Shown: positions 35,460-43,608 of the stretch, piece by piece
How positions within the stretch are numbered: the stretch's first letter is position 1
Layout of the letters: each line of letters starts with the position of its first letter
NCBI RefSeq assembly: GCF_000524475.1
Contig: NZ_BAVQ01000009.1
Span: 62,001-126,000 of the forward strand
DNA length: 64,000 nucleotides
Direction: 5' to 3'
DNA from: Tomitella biformata AHU 1821
GTDB taxonomy: Bacteria > Actinomycetota > Actinomycetes > Mycobacteriales > Mycobacteriaceae
The notes under the pieces: model-generated
Databases searched by the model: none
Told to the model about the DNA's origin: nothing
What the model saw: the letters and a program-made list of their open reading frames with translations, nothing else
Made by a program: the position numbers and the translations under genes

Positions 35460-36617
35460 CTATCGCGCCAGACCGAGGCCCCGCGTCGCGAGCACCATCC
35501 GCTTGAGTTGGGACGTTCCTCCGGCGTGGTTGGCAAATGACTGCCGGTACCACGCCTCGGGCTTTCCGTTGAGGGGTGCGTGTGCCGAGCCCGAGCGCAA
35601 CTGGCTGGCCGGGCCGAGCACTCGGTCGTAGATCTGCGCGAACAGCGGCTCGTACTCCTTGGCCGCGACCTGTTGGACGCCGCCGCCCCACGGGGTCTGC
35701 CGACCGTTGGCGTTGTCGCCGATGATCTCGTAGGCCAGCAGACGCTGCGTCTGGATCATCCCCGCGAGTTCAGCCAGGTCGGCCTGCGCGCGCGGATCGT
35801 CGAGCTTGCCCGGAATTGTTTTGCAGTGCGCGATCAGATCGCGCAGCCGAGACTCCTGCATCGCGTAGATCGGCTCCACCGTGCCCGACGCGTAGAAGGC
35901 CCGCATGATGTACTGCCAGCCTTTGCCCTCTTCGCCGATCAGCGAGGTCTTCGGCACGCGGACATGATCGAGGTAGGTGCTGGACTGGACGCCGCCGCCG
36001 TAGTTGCGCATCGGGTGGAGGGTGACGCCGGGACTGCGCAGATCGACCACGAAGATGCTGATCGCATCGCGCGAAGAGGGGTCGGTCGCCGTGCGCGCGG
36101 CCACATACAGGACGTCGGACATCGGCCCCCACGAGGTGAACGCCTTCTGCCCGGTGATGACCCACTCGTCACCCTCGAGGACGGCCTTCGTCTGCAGGGC
36201 GCCTAAGTCGGAGCCGGCCTCCGGCTCGGTCAGGCCCTCAGCCCAGAGGGTGCGCATGTTCGCGATGTCCGGAAGCAGTCGCTTCTTCTGCTCCTCGGTG
36301 CCACCCACCAGGATGGTGCCCGCGGCAAGGAAGATCCCGACCGTGTTGATCATCGGGGCGTCGGCCGCGTATAGCTCTTCCAGGAAGATCTGGTTCGCGA
36401 TTGGGGACAGCCCCTTGCCGCCATACTCCACCGGCCAGGTCAGTCCGATCCAGCCCTTGGCGGCGACCTTCTTGCTGAACTCGACGGCGATCGCCCACTG
36501 GTCCGGGGCGTCGTCGAACTCCGGGTTGAAGGCGTTCTCCTGCGGCAGCTCGGCGTCGAGGAACTCCCGGATCTCGGCCCGCCAGGCCTCATGCTCTTGT
36601 GCCAGTGTCATTCTCAT
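35460..36617 (-). CDS. acyl-CoA dehydrogenase, subunit 1-like (FadE26/ChsE1 style)
   Basis: 385 residues. N-terminal helical domain with GWIGLTWPVEYGGKGLS, middle domain with LTEPEAGSDLGALQTKA and ITGQKAFTSWG, C-terminal domain with GGTSQLKRMVLATRGLGL. The GxTWPxxYGG and EPxAGSD motifs mark the partner that binds FAD in heteromeric actinobacterial dehydrogenases. The ATG overlaps the stop of the Rieske gene by one base (TAATG), so it is translationally coupled to it. Confidence 0.9.
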   Translation of the reverse strand: MRMTLAQEHEAWRAEIREFLDAELPQENAFNPEFDDAPDQWAIAVEFSKKVAAKGWIGLTWPVEYGGKGLSPIANQIFLEELYAADAPMINTVGIFLAAGTILVGGTEEQKKRLLPDIANMRTLWAEGLTEPEAGSDLGALQTKAVLEGDEWVITGQKAFTSWGPMSDVLYVAARTATDPSSRDAISIFVVDLRSPGVTLHPMRNYGGGVQSSTYLDHVRVPKTSLIGEEGKGWQYIMRAFYASGTVEPIYAMQESRLRDLIAHCKTIPGKLDDPRAQADLAELAGMIQTQRLLAYEIIGDNANGRQTPWGGGVQQVAAKEYEPLFAQIYDRVLGPASQLRSGSAHAPLNGKPEAWYRQSFANHAGGTSQLKRMVLATRGLGLAR

Positions 36618-37660
36618 TACGCGTTTTCCGCCTGTAGTTCGTCGGTGCCTGCGGCCTGCTCAGCAGCGCCGTGGCCAAGTTCGCCCTCGGGGTAGAAGCG
36701 ACGAGCCCACTTCCGGATGGCCCGGAAGCCTGCGGCTTCCGCAGTCGCCAGGCCGGGCGGCTGGGTGTAGCGCTGGTGCTCCCAGATTGCGATGTCAGCC
36801 TGCACTTGTCTGATTGCGTTGCGCTGCCGCTTGAGCACACGAGATTCGTCCTCGCCATCTTCCTTGCTCGCCCACGTGGAGAACCGCAGGATCGAGAGCT
36901 CATCGTCAACCGGCGTCACCGCTGTCAGCGAGCAGATGGCCCCGACGCCGTCGGCGTGCGAGAAGCCCAGCCCCAGGCCCAGCAGCGAGGCCCTCGTGCG
37001 GCCCACCACGGTCTCAAACTCCCCGTCAGCGCCACGGCGCTTGAAGTTCAGGGCCAGCTCGGTCTTGAAGTCGTACTCACCGAACTCGCGGTTGACGACG
37101 GTCGGGATCTCGTCAGCACGGTGGACGTACTTGAAGTGCGCGAAGTCGACGCCGTTCTCTGCGGCGTACTGCGGATGGATCGGCAGCTCGGCTGTCTCGT
37201 AGCGGCCGCCCTCCCCCAGCCCGTGGTAGTCGTCCACCGAACCAGAGCCCGAAAACAGGTCGAAGATGCTAGGCACCTCGTAGAGCGGCTCGCCGCCGTT
37301 CGCGTCGTGCCAGATGTACATGACTCCGTCGCGCTCAGCAGTGGCCCAAGTACCGATCTTACGTACGCGGTTCGTCGCCTTTTGATAAGGAATGCAGGTG
37401 TTACGACCCTCCGGGCTCCACTGCCAACCGTGGAACGGGCACTGGATGTCCTCACCGTCAACCGAGCCGCCATGCCCCAGGTGGGCGCCGAGGTGCTCGC
37501 AGTATGCGTTCAGCACCACCAGCCGGCCACTCCCGGTGCGGTAGGCGACCAGGTGTTGACCGAAATAACGCAGAGGTTTCACGTCGCCAACTGCGAGGTC
37601 GGTAGACCAACCGAGTTGGAACCACCCCGTCGGCTTCATAGATAACGCCATAGGTGTCAT
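36617..37660 (-). CDS. Rieske non-heme iron oxygenase, KshA-like
   Basis: 347 residues. Rieske [2Fe-2S] motif CEH-x16-CPFHGW at about residues 54-77 and mononuclear-iron motif ENGVDFAHFKYVH at about 173-185, with the bridging Asp. YIWHDANGG and the single-component length resemble KshA, the oxygenase of 3-ketosteroid 9alpha-hydroxylase, and related monooxygenases of terpenoids. Electrons would come from the KshB-like reductase encoded about 7 kb away under the same operator class. ATG 37660 has a perfect CAGGAGGA site; promoter D lies about 170 bases upstream. Confidence 0.9.
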   Translation of the reverse strand: MTPMALSMKPTGWFQLGWSTDLAVGDVKPLRYFGQHLVAYRTGSGRLVVLNAYCEHLGAHLGHGGSVDGEDIQCPFHGWQWSPEGRNTCIPYQKATNRVRKIGTWATAERDGVMYIWHDANGGEPLYEVPSIFDLFSGSGSVDDYHGLGEGGRYETAELPIHPQYAAENGVDFAHFKYVHRADEIPTVVNREFGEYDFKTELALNFKRRGADGEFETVVGRTRASLLGLGLGFSHADGVGAICSLTAVTPVDDELSILRFSTWASKEDGEDESRVLKRQRNAIRQVQADIAIWEHQRYTQPPGLATAEAAGFRAIRKWARRFYPEGELGHGAAEQAAGTDELQAENA

Positions 37661-37828
37661 TTCGTCCTCCTGAACTGTTGCGACAGCGGCACTTCCGCCA
37701 ACTGCGCAGAGAATCTGCTCTACGTCACGGGCATTCACGGACAACAACCTGCAGATATGCCCCATGAAATGGCCCGTAGGAGCTCGGGAACCCTGCGATC
37801 ACTTCGGCAGCGGACCATAACCCCCATC

Positions 37829-37857
37829 ACAGTAGCCAATGGCTACCATTGCGTCAA
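37829..37857 (-). promoter_or_regulatory. promoter/operator D of the Rieske-ACAD-BVMO2 operon
   Basis: Minus strand: -35 TTGACG (37857-37852), 17-base spacer, -10 TACTGT (37834-37829). Core GTAGCCAATGGCTAC at 37832-37846 is a perfect GTAGCC-N3-GGCTAC palindrome. The site is also about 220 bases upstream of the divergent TetR gene, making that regulator a natural candidate. Confidence 0.8.
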
Positions 37858-38072
37858 CCGCCCCGCCGTGACACCACCCGCTACCGGCGATGCCACTGAC
37901 CTACATCACATGCTGGTTCGATCGTCTCCAGGTACTAGGTGTGGTAGAAAAAGGAGGTTCGAAAGAAATAATGTGACGTCGGAACACCCACGTTCCCCAC
38001 CATCGGCGCCGCAAATCCGGCGATGGTGTTCACCAATTACGCTGCTGCTGACCATGATAGGGTTTCCGCTAT

Positions 38073-39101
38073 ATGAAAGACCTCTGCGAAGTCGCCCTAT
38101 CCGCCGACGACGTATGGACCACGCCACAGGCGGCGGAGTTCCTGAATATCAGCCGTCAGGCGATAAATAAGCGCGTCCAGAATCGGAAGATGCTCGGCTA
38201 TCCGGGCATCGGCGTGACGTTGTTTCCGGTATGGCAGTTCGATCTAGAGAATCGCAGAGTCCATCCAGCCGTCCCTGAGCTTCTTACGGCATTCGATGAG
38301 GATATCGAGCCGCACACCATCGCCCGGTGGTCGATCACGAGAATCGATGAGTCAGGCCGAACACCGGCCGAACTGTTGCTAAGCCCGGACACCAAGCTGG
38401 ATGCACTTCGGTTGGCCAGCACCTGTGATCCCGGCCCGGTCGAGGAAATTCTTGCGGAGGCTGCCGAGTCCAGTGTGAAGCGCGCGGACGAGAATGTCGC
38501 CGAGTGGACGCCGTCCCGCGCAGGTTCGACCGGCGCGCAACACGCCATCCTCATCGCCGCCGCGGATCTCTTCTCGCGCAAGGGCCCGGCGAAAGTTTCG
38601 TTACGGGAGATTGCCGCCGAGGCGGATGTGTCTTACGGTCTGATCCATCGGTTCTATCGAACTAAAGAGAACTTATTGGTGGCGGTGATGGAATTGCTCG
38701 TCAGCTATGGCGGCGATCGTCTGTCCGGTGAGCACGACGCTTACGCCGCAATCGAGAACTCGTTCGGCGCCGACGTCGACGCGGGCCAGTTCGGCCGGAT
38801 GCTGACGTGGTCGATCTTTGAGGGAACTCGACCGGATCGCCTGCTCGGCGGGGTCCGTTCACGCGGCTATCGTGCGCAAATCGACGCATTGTGGGAAAAT
38901 CCGGTAGAGCCGCAAGTGCGGCCCGAGTTCGATTCAAACGTGGTGGCGTCTCTGCTCGCCCTCGTCGGCGCGGTGTGGGATCTCTACGAGCCGTACCTCA
39001 CCGAGCTCGCCGACAATCCGAGTCGCGGTCGAGAAGACGTCCGACAGGAAGTCACCGACATCCTCAAAATCCTCGTTTTCGCGACCCGCCCGAGCAAGTA
39101 G
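38073..39101 (+). CDS. TetR regulator with extra N-terminal HTH domain
   Basis: 342 residues, well above the ~200 usual for TetR proteins. Residues ~13-45 form an excisionase/HTH_17-like helix-turn-helix (TTPQAAEFLNISRQAINKRV); residues ~85-105 contain a GRTPAELLL...LDALRLA segment reminiscent of Xre/MbcA-ParS antitoxins. After a linker, residues ~148-205 are a canonical TetR DNA-binding domain (LFSRKGPAKVSLREIAAEAD, SYGLIHRFYRTKENLL), then a ligand-binding helical domain. Two DNA-binding modules in one chain are unusual. Divergent from the Rieske operon; ATG 38073 lacks a strong ribosome site. Confidence 0.82.
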   Translation: MKDLCEVALSADDVWTTPQAAEFLNISRQAINKRVQNRKMLGYPGIGVTLFPVWQFDLENRRVHPAVPELLTAFDEDIEPHTIARWSITRIDESGRTPAELLLSPDTKLDALRLASTCDPGPVEEILAEAAESSVKRADENVAEWTPSRAGSTGAQHAILIAAADLFSRKGPAKVSLREIAAEADVSYGLIHRFYRTKENLLVAVMELLVSYGGDRLSGEHDAYAAIENSFGADVDAGQFGRMLTWSIFEGTRPDRLLGGVRSRGYRAQIDALWENPVEPQVRPEFDSNVVASLLALVGAVWDLYEPYLTELADNPSRGREDVRQEVTDILKILVFATRPSK

Positions 39102-39193
39102 GCGGCGTGGCGCGTCGAAGAAGCTGAAACACGGGCGCAGGAGCGATAGCCGCTCCTGCCCCCGTGTTCACTGGCGAACGGCGCAAACCGACG

Positions 39194-40264
39194 TCAGGAC
39201 TGCATGAGCAGGACTCCGCGGTCGAGCCTGCCGTTCCGGGCGTCGTCCAGGAGCGACTCGAAGTCTTCCAGCTCATAGGTCTTGGTGACGAGTTCGTCGA
39301 GGAGGAGCCGGCCAGAGCGGTATAGGTCCAGGTACTTGGGGATGTCGGCACCCGGTCGCGACGACCCGTAGCGGCAACCCAGCACCGAGCGATCCATGTA
39401 GAAGGTCGACGCCGGGACCGACAGCTTGGTCTCCGGGCCGGCAACACCGAGCATGATCAACTGCCCGCCCCAATCGAGCATTTCCATCGCCTGGCTGGTG
39501 ATCGCCTCGCCACCGACGCAGTCGAAGACGTGGGCTGCCCCACCGGCGATGACTTCACGGACAGCGGCGACAGTGTCACCCGCCATCGCGTTGATGAAGT
39601 GGGTGGCACCGAAAAGGCTCGTCTTCGGCTCCTTCTCCGGGTTGGTGTCGACGGCGATGATCGTCGCCGCGCCCGCGACCCGAGCAGCCTGAATGACGTT
39701 GAGGCCGATACCGCCGGCGCCGATGACGACGACCGAGTCGCCGGGACTGACACGGGCCCGGTTCAGCACCGCTCCGACGCCGGTCAGCACCGCGCAGCCG
39801 ATCAGGCACGCGGTCGTCAGCGGAATATCCTTCGGGATAGAGATCGCCTGCCCGGCCTGGACGACGATCCGCTCGCTGAAGGTCGAGAGCGCCGCGAAGT
39901 TGTGGATCGGGGTGCCGTCGAGCTCGAATGGAGTTGCCGTCTTCCCGAACGACTCGCGGCACATCGTGGGATGTCCGGAGGTGCACGGGGCGCACTGGCC
40001 GCATGTCGCGAGCGTTGTCAGCACCACGTGGTCGCCGACGGCGGGCATGGTGACGCCCGGCCCAACGGCCTCGACGATGCCCGCACCCTCGTGCCCGAGG
40101 ATGACCGGGGACGGGAACGGGATCTTTCCGTTGACGACGCTCAGATCGCTCTGGCATAGGCCGCTCGCGACGATGCGGACCTGGACCTCACCGGGGCCGG
40201 GCCCGCGGACGGTGACGCCGTCAACCAGCTTGTTCTCGGTGCCGTCAAAGACAATTGCTTTCAA
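39194..40264 (-). CDS. zinc-dependent alcohol dehydrogenase (AdhD-like)
   Basis: 356 residues. Catalytic zinc site SGLCQSD and GHEGAG, structural zinc cysteines in CGQCAPCTSGHPTMC, coenzyme motif GAGGIGLNVIQAARVAGA and DTNPEK for NAD. Class III-like medium-chain dehydrogenase. Start assigned to TTG 40264 (MKAIVFDG) because GAGG lies seven bases upstream and the family begins this way; a GTG at 40300 adds 12 atypical residues. Follows the SDR2 gene on the same strand after 261 bases, so it may be a distal member of the OYE2 unit. Confidence 0.85.
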   Translation of the reverse strand: MKAIVFDGTENKLVDGVTVRGPGPGEVQVRIVASGLCQSDLSVVNGKIPFPSPVILGHEGAGIVEAVGPGVTMPAVGDHVVLTTLATCGQCAPCTSGHPTMCRESFGKTATPFELDGTPIHNFAALSTFSERIVVQAGQAISIPKDIPLTTACLIGCAVLTGVGAVLNRARVSPGDSVVVIGAGGIGLNVIQAARVAGAATIIAVDTNPEKEPKTSLFGATHFINAMAGDTVAAVREVIAGGAAHVFDCVGGEAITSQAMEMLDWGGQLIMLGVAGPETKLSVPASTFYMDRSVLGCRYGSSRPGADIPKYLDLYRSGRLLLDELVTKTYELEDFESLLDDARNGRLDRGVLLMQS

Positions 40265-40525
40265 CTTCAAGCCTCGCTGTTCTCTGGAATTCCGCCGCAC
40301 ACTGCGCGAAAGCGCAGCAATCCGCGGCAGGGATTGAAAGGGTGAAAATGAGGGTTTTGGAGAGATTGGCCAGCTCGATGGCGGTACGACGCGGCCAAGG
40401 CGAGAGTGCCCCGTGGAGAGATGGGATTCGGATCAACATGACCCTTGACGAATCCGGACAAACGCCAGGCGGTAGCTTCCTGTCCAGGGAACAGCCCTTC
40501 TCGCCAGTGCCGCCCGCCGCGCGAT

Positions 40526-41275
40526 TCAGACTCCGACCGCGGAGCGGCCAGCGGTTGCGCCGCCGTCTACGACCAGATCATGACCGGTGACGTAATTACC
40601 TTCGTCCGAGGCCAGGAACAGAACTCCTGCCGCCATCTGCGAGGGCTTCGCGGCATATCCGATGGGCTGGATCTTATCCAGCATCTCGACGATTCCCTCC
40701 ACGTCCGGGACCATGCCGGTCAGCATCGTCCCCGGCGAGATCGTGTTCACCCGCACGCCTTTGGGCGCAAGCTCGATGGCGCAGGCCTTCGATAGTGCCA
40801 CCACTGCTGCCTTCGTGCCACTGTAGACAGCCATGCCGGCTGAGGGAGAACACCCACCGTTCGACGCTGTGTTGACGATGACGCCGAACCCTTGCTCCAC
40901 CATCACCCGTCCTGCCGCCCTCGTGCCGTAGAAAACCCCACCGAAGTTGACGGTCACCATACGATCGTAATCTTCGTCCGTCGTCTCAACGACCGGCGTG
41001 GTAGCGATGACGCCGGCGTTGTTGCACATCACATCAAGCCGGCCGAACCGGGCCACAGTACCTGCGACCAGAGCATCCACCTCCCCCGGGATCCCGACAT
41101 CGACACGGACAAACTCGGCGCCAATCGTGTTCGCCACAGCCTCCCCCGCCGCCTGGTTGATGTCCGCAATGACAACACGGGCACCTTCGGCGATCATTAA
41201 TTCTGCTGTGGCTCGCCCCAGACCCGACGATGCGCCGGTAACAATGACGATCTTATCCTGCATGCGGTTTGTCAT
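40526..41275 (-). CDS. short-chain dehydrogenase/reductase, module copy 2
   Basis: 249 residues, same motifs as copy 1: TGASSGLG, NNAG, YSGTK. By hand alignment about 25 residues differ from the copy at 20225-20974, and the substitutions are spread over the N-terminal half with a nearly unchanged active-site half. AAAGG sits eight bases before ATG 41275. Third gene of the OYE2-SRPBCC-SDR module. Both copies are intact, so they may have slightly different substrate or stereochemical preferences. Confidence 0.9.
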   Translation of the reverse strand: MTNRMQDKIVIVTGASSGLGRATAELMIAEGARVVIADINQAAGEAVANTIGAEFVRVDVGIPGEVDALVAGTVARFGRLDVMCNNAGVIATTPVVETTDEDYDRMVTVNFGGVFYGTRAAGRVMVEQGFGVIVNTASNGGCSPSAGMAVYSGTKAAVVALSKACAIELAPKGVRVNTISPGTMLTGMVPDVEGIVEMLDKIQPIGYAAKPSQMAAGVLFLASDEGNYVTGHDLVVDGGATAGRSAVGV

Positions 41276-41441
41276 CTATCAACCTTTCGAATCATCGTGC
41301 CAAAGGAATCCACGCCCGGCACCAGCAGCGCGGGGTTGGGACCGAGCCGGCTAATCCGGGCAACCGATCAATACATCTACCCAGTCAAAGCGTTCATATT
41401 TCTCTCATTCGGTCTGCACTGCGTAACTCGGACCGCTGGTT

Positions 41442-41936
41442 TCAACGGCAGCGATCCGTATAGAGGGATTCACTGCGCTGTTTCAGCGCCACGGCGGTTT
41501 CATCGAATGCACGTTTCACCCAGGCACCGCTTTCGGCCATGATTTCCCGCGCTTCCACACCAAGGAACGCATCCGTCGAAAAGTAGGAACACCGATTCTC
41601 AGAGATGCGCTCAATGACCTGATCCCGTCGGGCGGCCTGTGCTGAAACCTCGGTAGGTCGCAGCTCCCACGACAGCAGACGCTCCGGCGCGACTGCACAG
41701 ACGTACTCGGTATACGGGTACACCTCCGTGCCTCCCGTGTACTCCGCCAGCATCATCTCAACAGGCGCACCCATTTCCAGTGTTGATCTCGCCGCCACAC
41801 AGAGAGGATTCCAGTGCGAATACTTGTCGAGGTCGGTGAGGACCTCCCACACGACACTCGCAGGGGCCTCGATCTCAACCGTTATGGATCGAACAAGTGT
41901 GGCGGGGTCATAGGCCGGAATAGACAATTCAGACAT
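41442..41936 (-). CDS. SRPBCC-family (START-like) protein, intact copy
   Basis: 164 residues. Features of the polyketide cyclase/START fold: VRSITVEIEAPASVVWEVLTDLDKYSHWNPLC at the start, ..TEYVCAVAPERLLSWELRP in the middle, and C-terminal helix MAESGAWVKRAFDETAVAL. These proteins bind hydrophobic ligands and include isomerases, cyclases and carriers. Position between an ene-reductase and a dehydrogenase suggests handling of the same cyclic substrate. GGAGG lies close before ATG 41936. The other copy, in the plus-strand module, is a pseudogene. Confidence 0.85.
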   Translation of the reverse strand: MSELSIPAYDPATLVRSITVEIEAPASVVWEVLTDLDKYSHWNPLCVAARSTLEMGAPVEMMLAEYTGGTEVYPYTEYVCAVAPERLLSWELRPTEVSAQAARRDQVIERISENRCSYFSTDAFLGVEAREIMAESGAWVKRAFDETAVALKQRSESLYTDRCR

Positions 41937-42086
41937 GATCCTCCGTTCGTACGTAGTGGGTGCAATCGGATTCAAGCGAAAACGTCTCCGCCGCAGGGAG
42001 AGATGGCACCACTGGCGCCATCGCCATCGACGCGGGAATATGGCACTTCGGCGATGCCGGGGCCTGCTCCGGCCCGAGTGGCGGCC

Positions 42087-43214
42087 TTAAGCGCACGGAA
42101 CCGTGGGTTGCACGTATGCGGGGTCGAACCTCGGGTAGTCGAGGTAGCCCTCTGCGCCAACGCCGCCGTAGTACGAGTTCCGGTCAGGCGTGGCCTGAGG
42201 CCAACCGTTCTGCATACGCTCGACAAGGTCGGGGTTGGCGATGAACGGCTGCCCGAACGCGGCGAGGTCGATCAAGTCCATCTCCGCCAGGTCCCGCGCC
42301 AACTCTCGGGTCATGCCACCAGCGAGGATGATCGTTCCGCTGTACTCGGCTCGGAACGGCTTGAGAAAATCGACGTCTAGGACGCGGCCTCCGGCAGGAA
42401 GCTGATCGACAAGGTGCACATAGGCAAGGTCTCGTCGAGATAGCTCGGACGCTAGATACAGGTAGGTGTCAGCGGCTTCAGTGTAGGCAGGCATGTCGAA
42501 CAGTTCGCTGAACGGCGAAAGGCGAACACCGACACGGCTGGAACCGACCGCCTCGATCACACAGTCGACCGTCTCGAGGAGGAACCGGGCGCGATTTTGA
42601 ATTGAACCACCATAGTGATCAGATCTGGTGTTAGTCGAGGGATTCAGGAACTGCTCGAACAGGTAGCCGTTGGCCGCGTGCAACTCCACGCCGTCGAAGC
42701 CCGCCTCGCTCGCGTTGACTGCCCCGTGGACGAAATCACGAATCACGCGGCGCACCTCCTCCGTGGATAGCGGCCGAGGCTCGGTCACATCGACGAAGCC
42801 GACGGCGCCGTCATCGGTGAACGCAAAAGTCTTGCCTTCATGGGCTGGCACTGCGCCGGCACTGACAGGCCGCTGACGTTCGGGTTGGAGCGACGCGTGC
42901 GAAAGTCGACCGACGTGCCAGAGTTGGGAAAAAATGCGGCCCCCCTCATTGTGGACGGCACCGGTAACCGTTTGCCAGCCAGCGACCTGTTCCTTGGACC
43001 AGATACCGGGAACGTACGCATACCCTTGGCCTTCTGGGGAGATCGGCGTGCCTTCGGTGACGATCAACCCTGCGGTCGCGCGCTGACGGTAGTACTCCGC
43101 CGTATCTGCACTCGCGACGGTGTCGACGCAGCGCGCTCGGGTCATGGGCGCCATCACCATGCGGTTCCTGAGAACAATGTCACCGAGTCGGTAATTATCG
43201 AACAATCGGGTCAT
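42087..43214 (-). CDS. old yellow enzyme family ene-reductase 2
   Basis: 375 residues, colinear with OYE1 and clearly its paralogue. Shares FDNYRLGDIVLRNRMVMAPMTRAR, the active-site HAANGYLFEQFLNPS (Ala instead of the Gly after His), ..YGGSIQNRARF and the AFGQPFIANPD end. Seven additional C-terminal residues. FMN-dependent enone reduction expected. Strong AAGGAGAGG site before ATG 43214. First gene of the minus-strand module, with promoter E about 230 bases upstream. Confidence 0.92.
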   Translation of the reverse strand: MTRLFDNYRLGDIVLRNRMVMAPMTRARCVDTVASADTAEYYRQRATAGLIVTEGTPISPEGQGYAYVPGIWSKEQVAGWQTVTGAVHNEGGRIFSQLWHVGRLSHASLQPERQRPVSAGAVPAHEGKTFAFTDDGAVGFVDVTEPRPLSTEEVRRVIRDFVHGAVNASEAGFDGVELHAANGYLFEQFLNPSTNTRSDHYGGSIQNRARFLLETVDCVIEAVGSSRVGVRLSPFSELFDMPAYTEAADTYLYLASELSRRDLAYVHLVDQLPAGGRVLDVDFLKPFRAEYSGTIILAGGMTRELARDLAEMDLIDLAAFGQPFIANPDLVERMQNGWPQATPDRNSYYGGVGAEGYLDYPRFDPAYVQPTVPCA

Positions 43215-43441
43215 TCCATACCTCTCCTTGAAGGGCTTTCCACGACTCTCGAGACCAGTTGAGGAGGCATTACTAGACGCTGCGGCGCTCCCCGATAAAG
43301 AGCAATTCCTGTGACAGCCTCCGGTGACAACGCCGCGATCATCCGTCTGCCCTCAATCACACTGCGCAACTGGCGCTACAGGAGGGCGGCAACAGTGAGC
43401 GAGTCGCCACATCCGCCCCAGCTCGCGCAGTGTCCTACATC

Positions 43442-43470
43442 ACTGTAGCCATTGGCCTCTTAAGCGTCAA
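43442..43470 (-). promoter_or_regulatory. promoter/operator E of the OYE2 module
   Basis: Minus strand: -35 TTGACG (43470-43465), 17-base spacer, -10 TACAGT (43447-43442). Core GTAGCCATTGGCCTC at 43445-43459: one arm intact, the other with two changes. Downstream of the -10 the GATG of promoters B and D is conserved. The remaining intergenic sequence (43215-43608) shows nothing else. Confidence 0.75.
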
Positions 43471-43608
43471 TGGGTCGCGGTGGCTCATTCACCGTGCACA
43501 CATAGAGCTGCCCGCGGACTCAGTTGAGAATGTGCGTGTAAGGCACCTACCGCGTACGGCTTCGGCCGGATGACGAGCTTCGACTGGGACTACCGTCAAG
43601 CCCTAGTC

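Noticed and set aside
31988-37765. Long open frames antisense to the Rieske-BVMO2 operon
   Set aside because: Frames of several hundred codons opposite these genes arise from GC-rich third positions; they have no recognisable motifs and conflict with strong gene calls.
37970-38170. Small gene starting after AAAGGAGG in the Rieske/TetR gap
   Set aside because: The ATG after the ribosome-like site is followed at once by TGA; the GTG alternative gives a frame that overlaps the TetR gene and has no family features.
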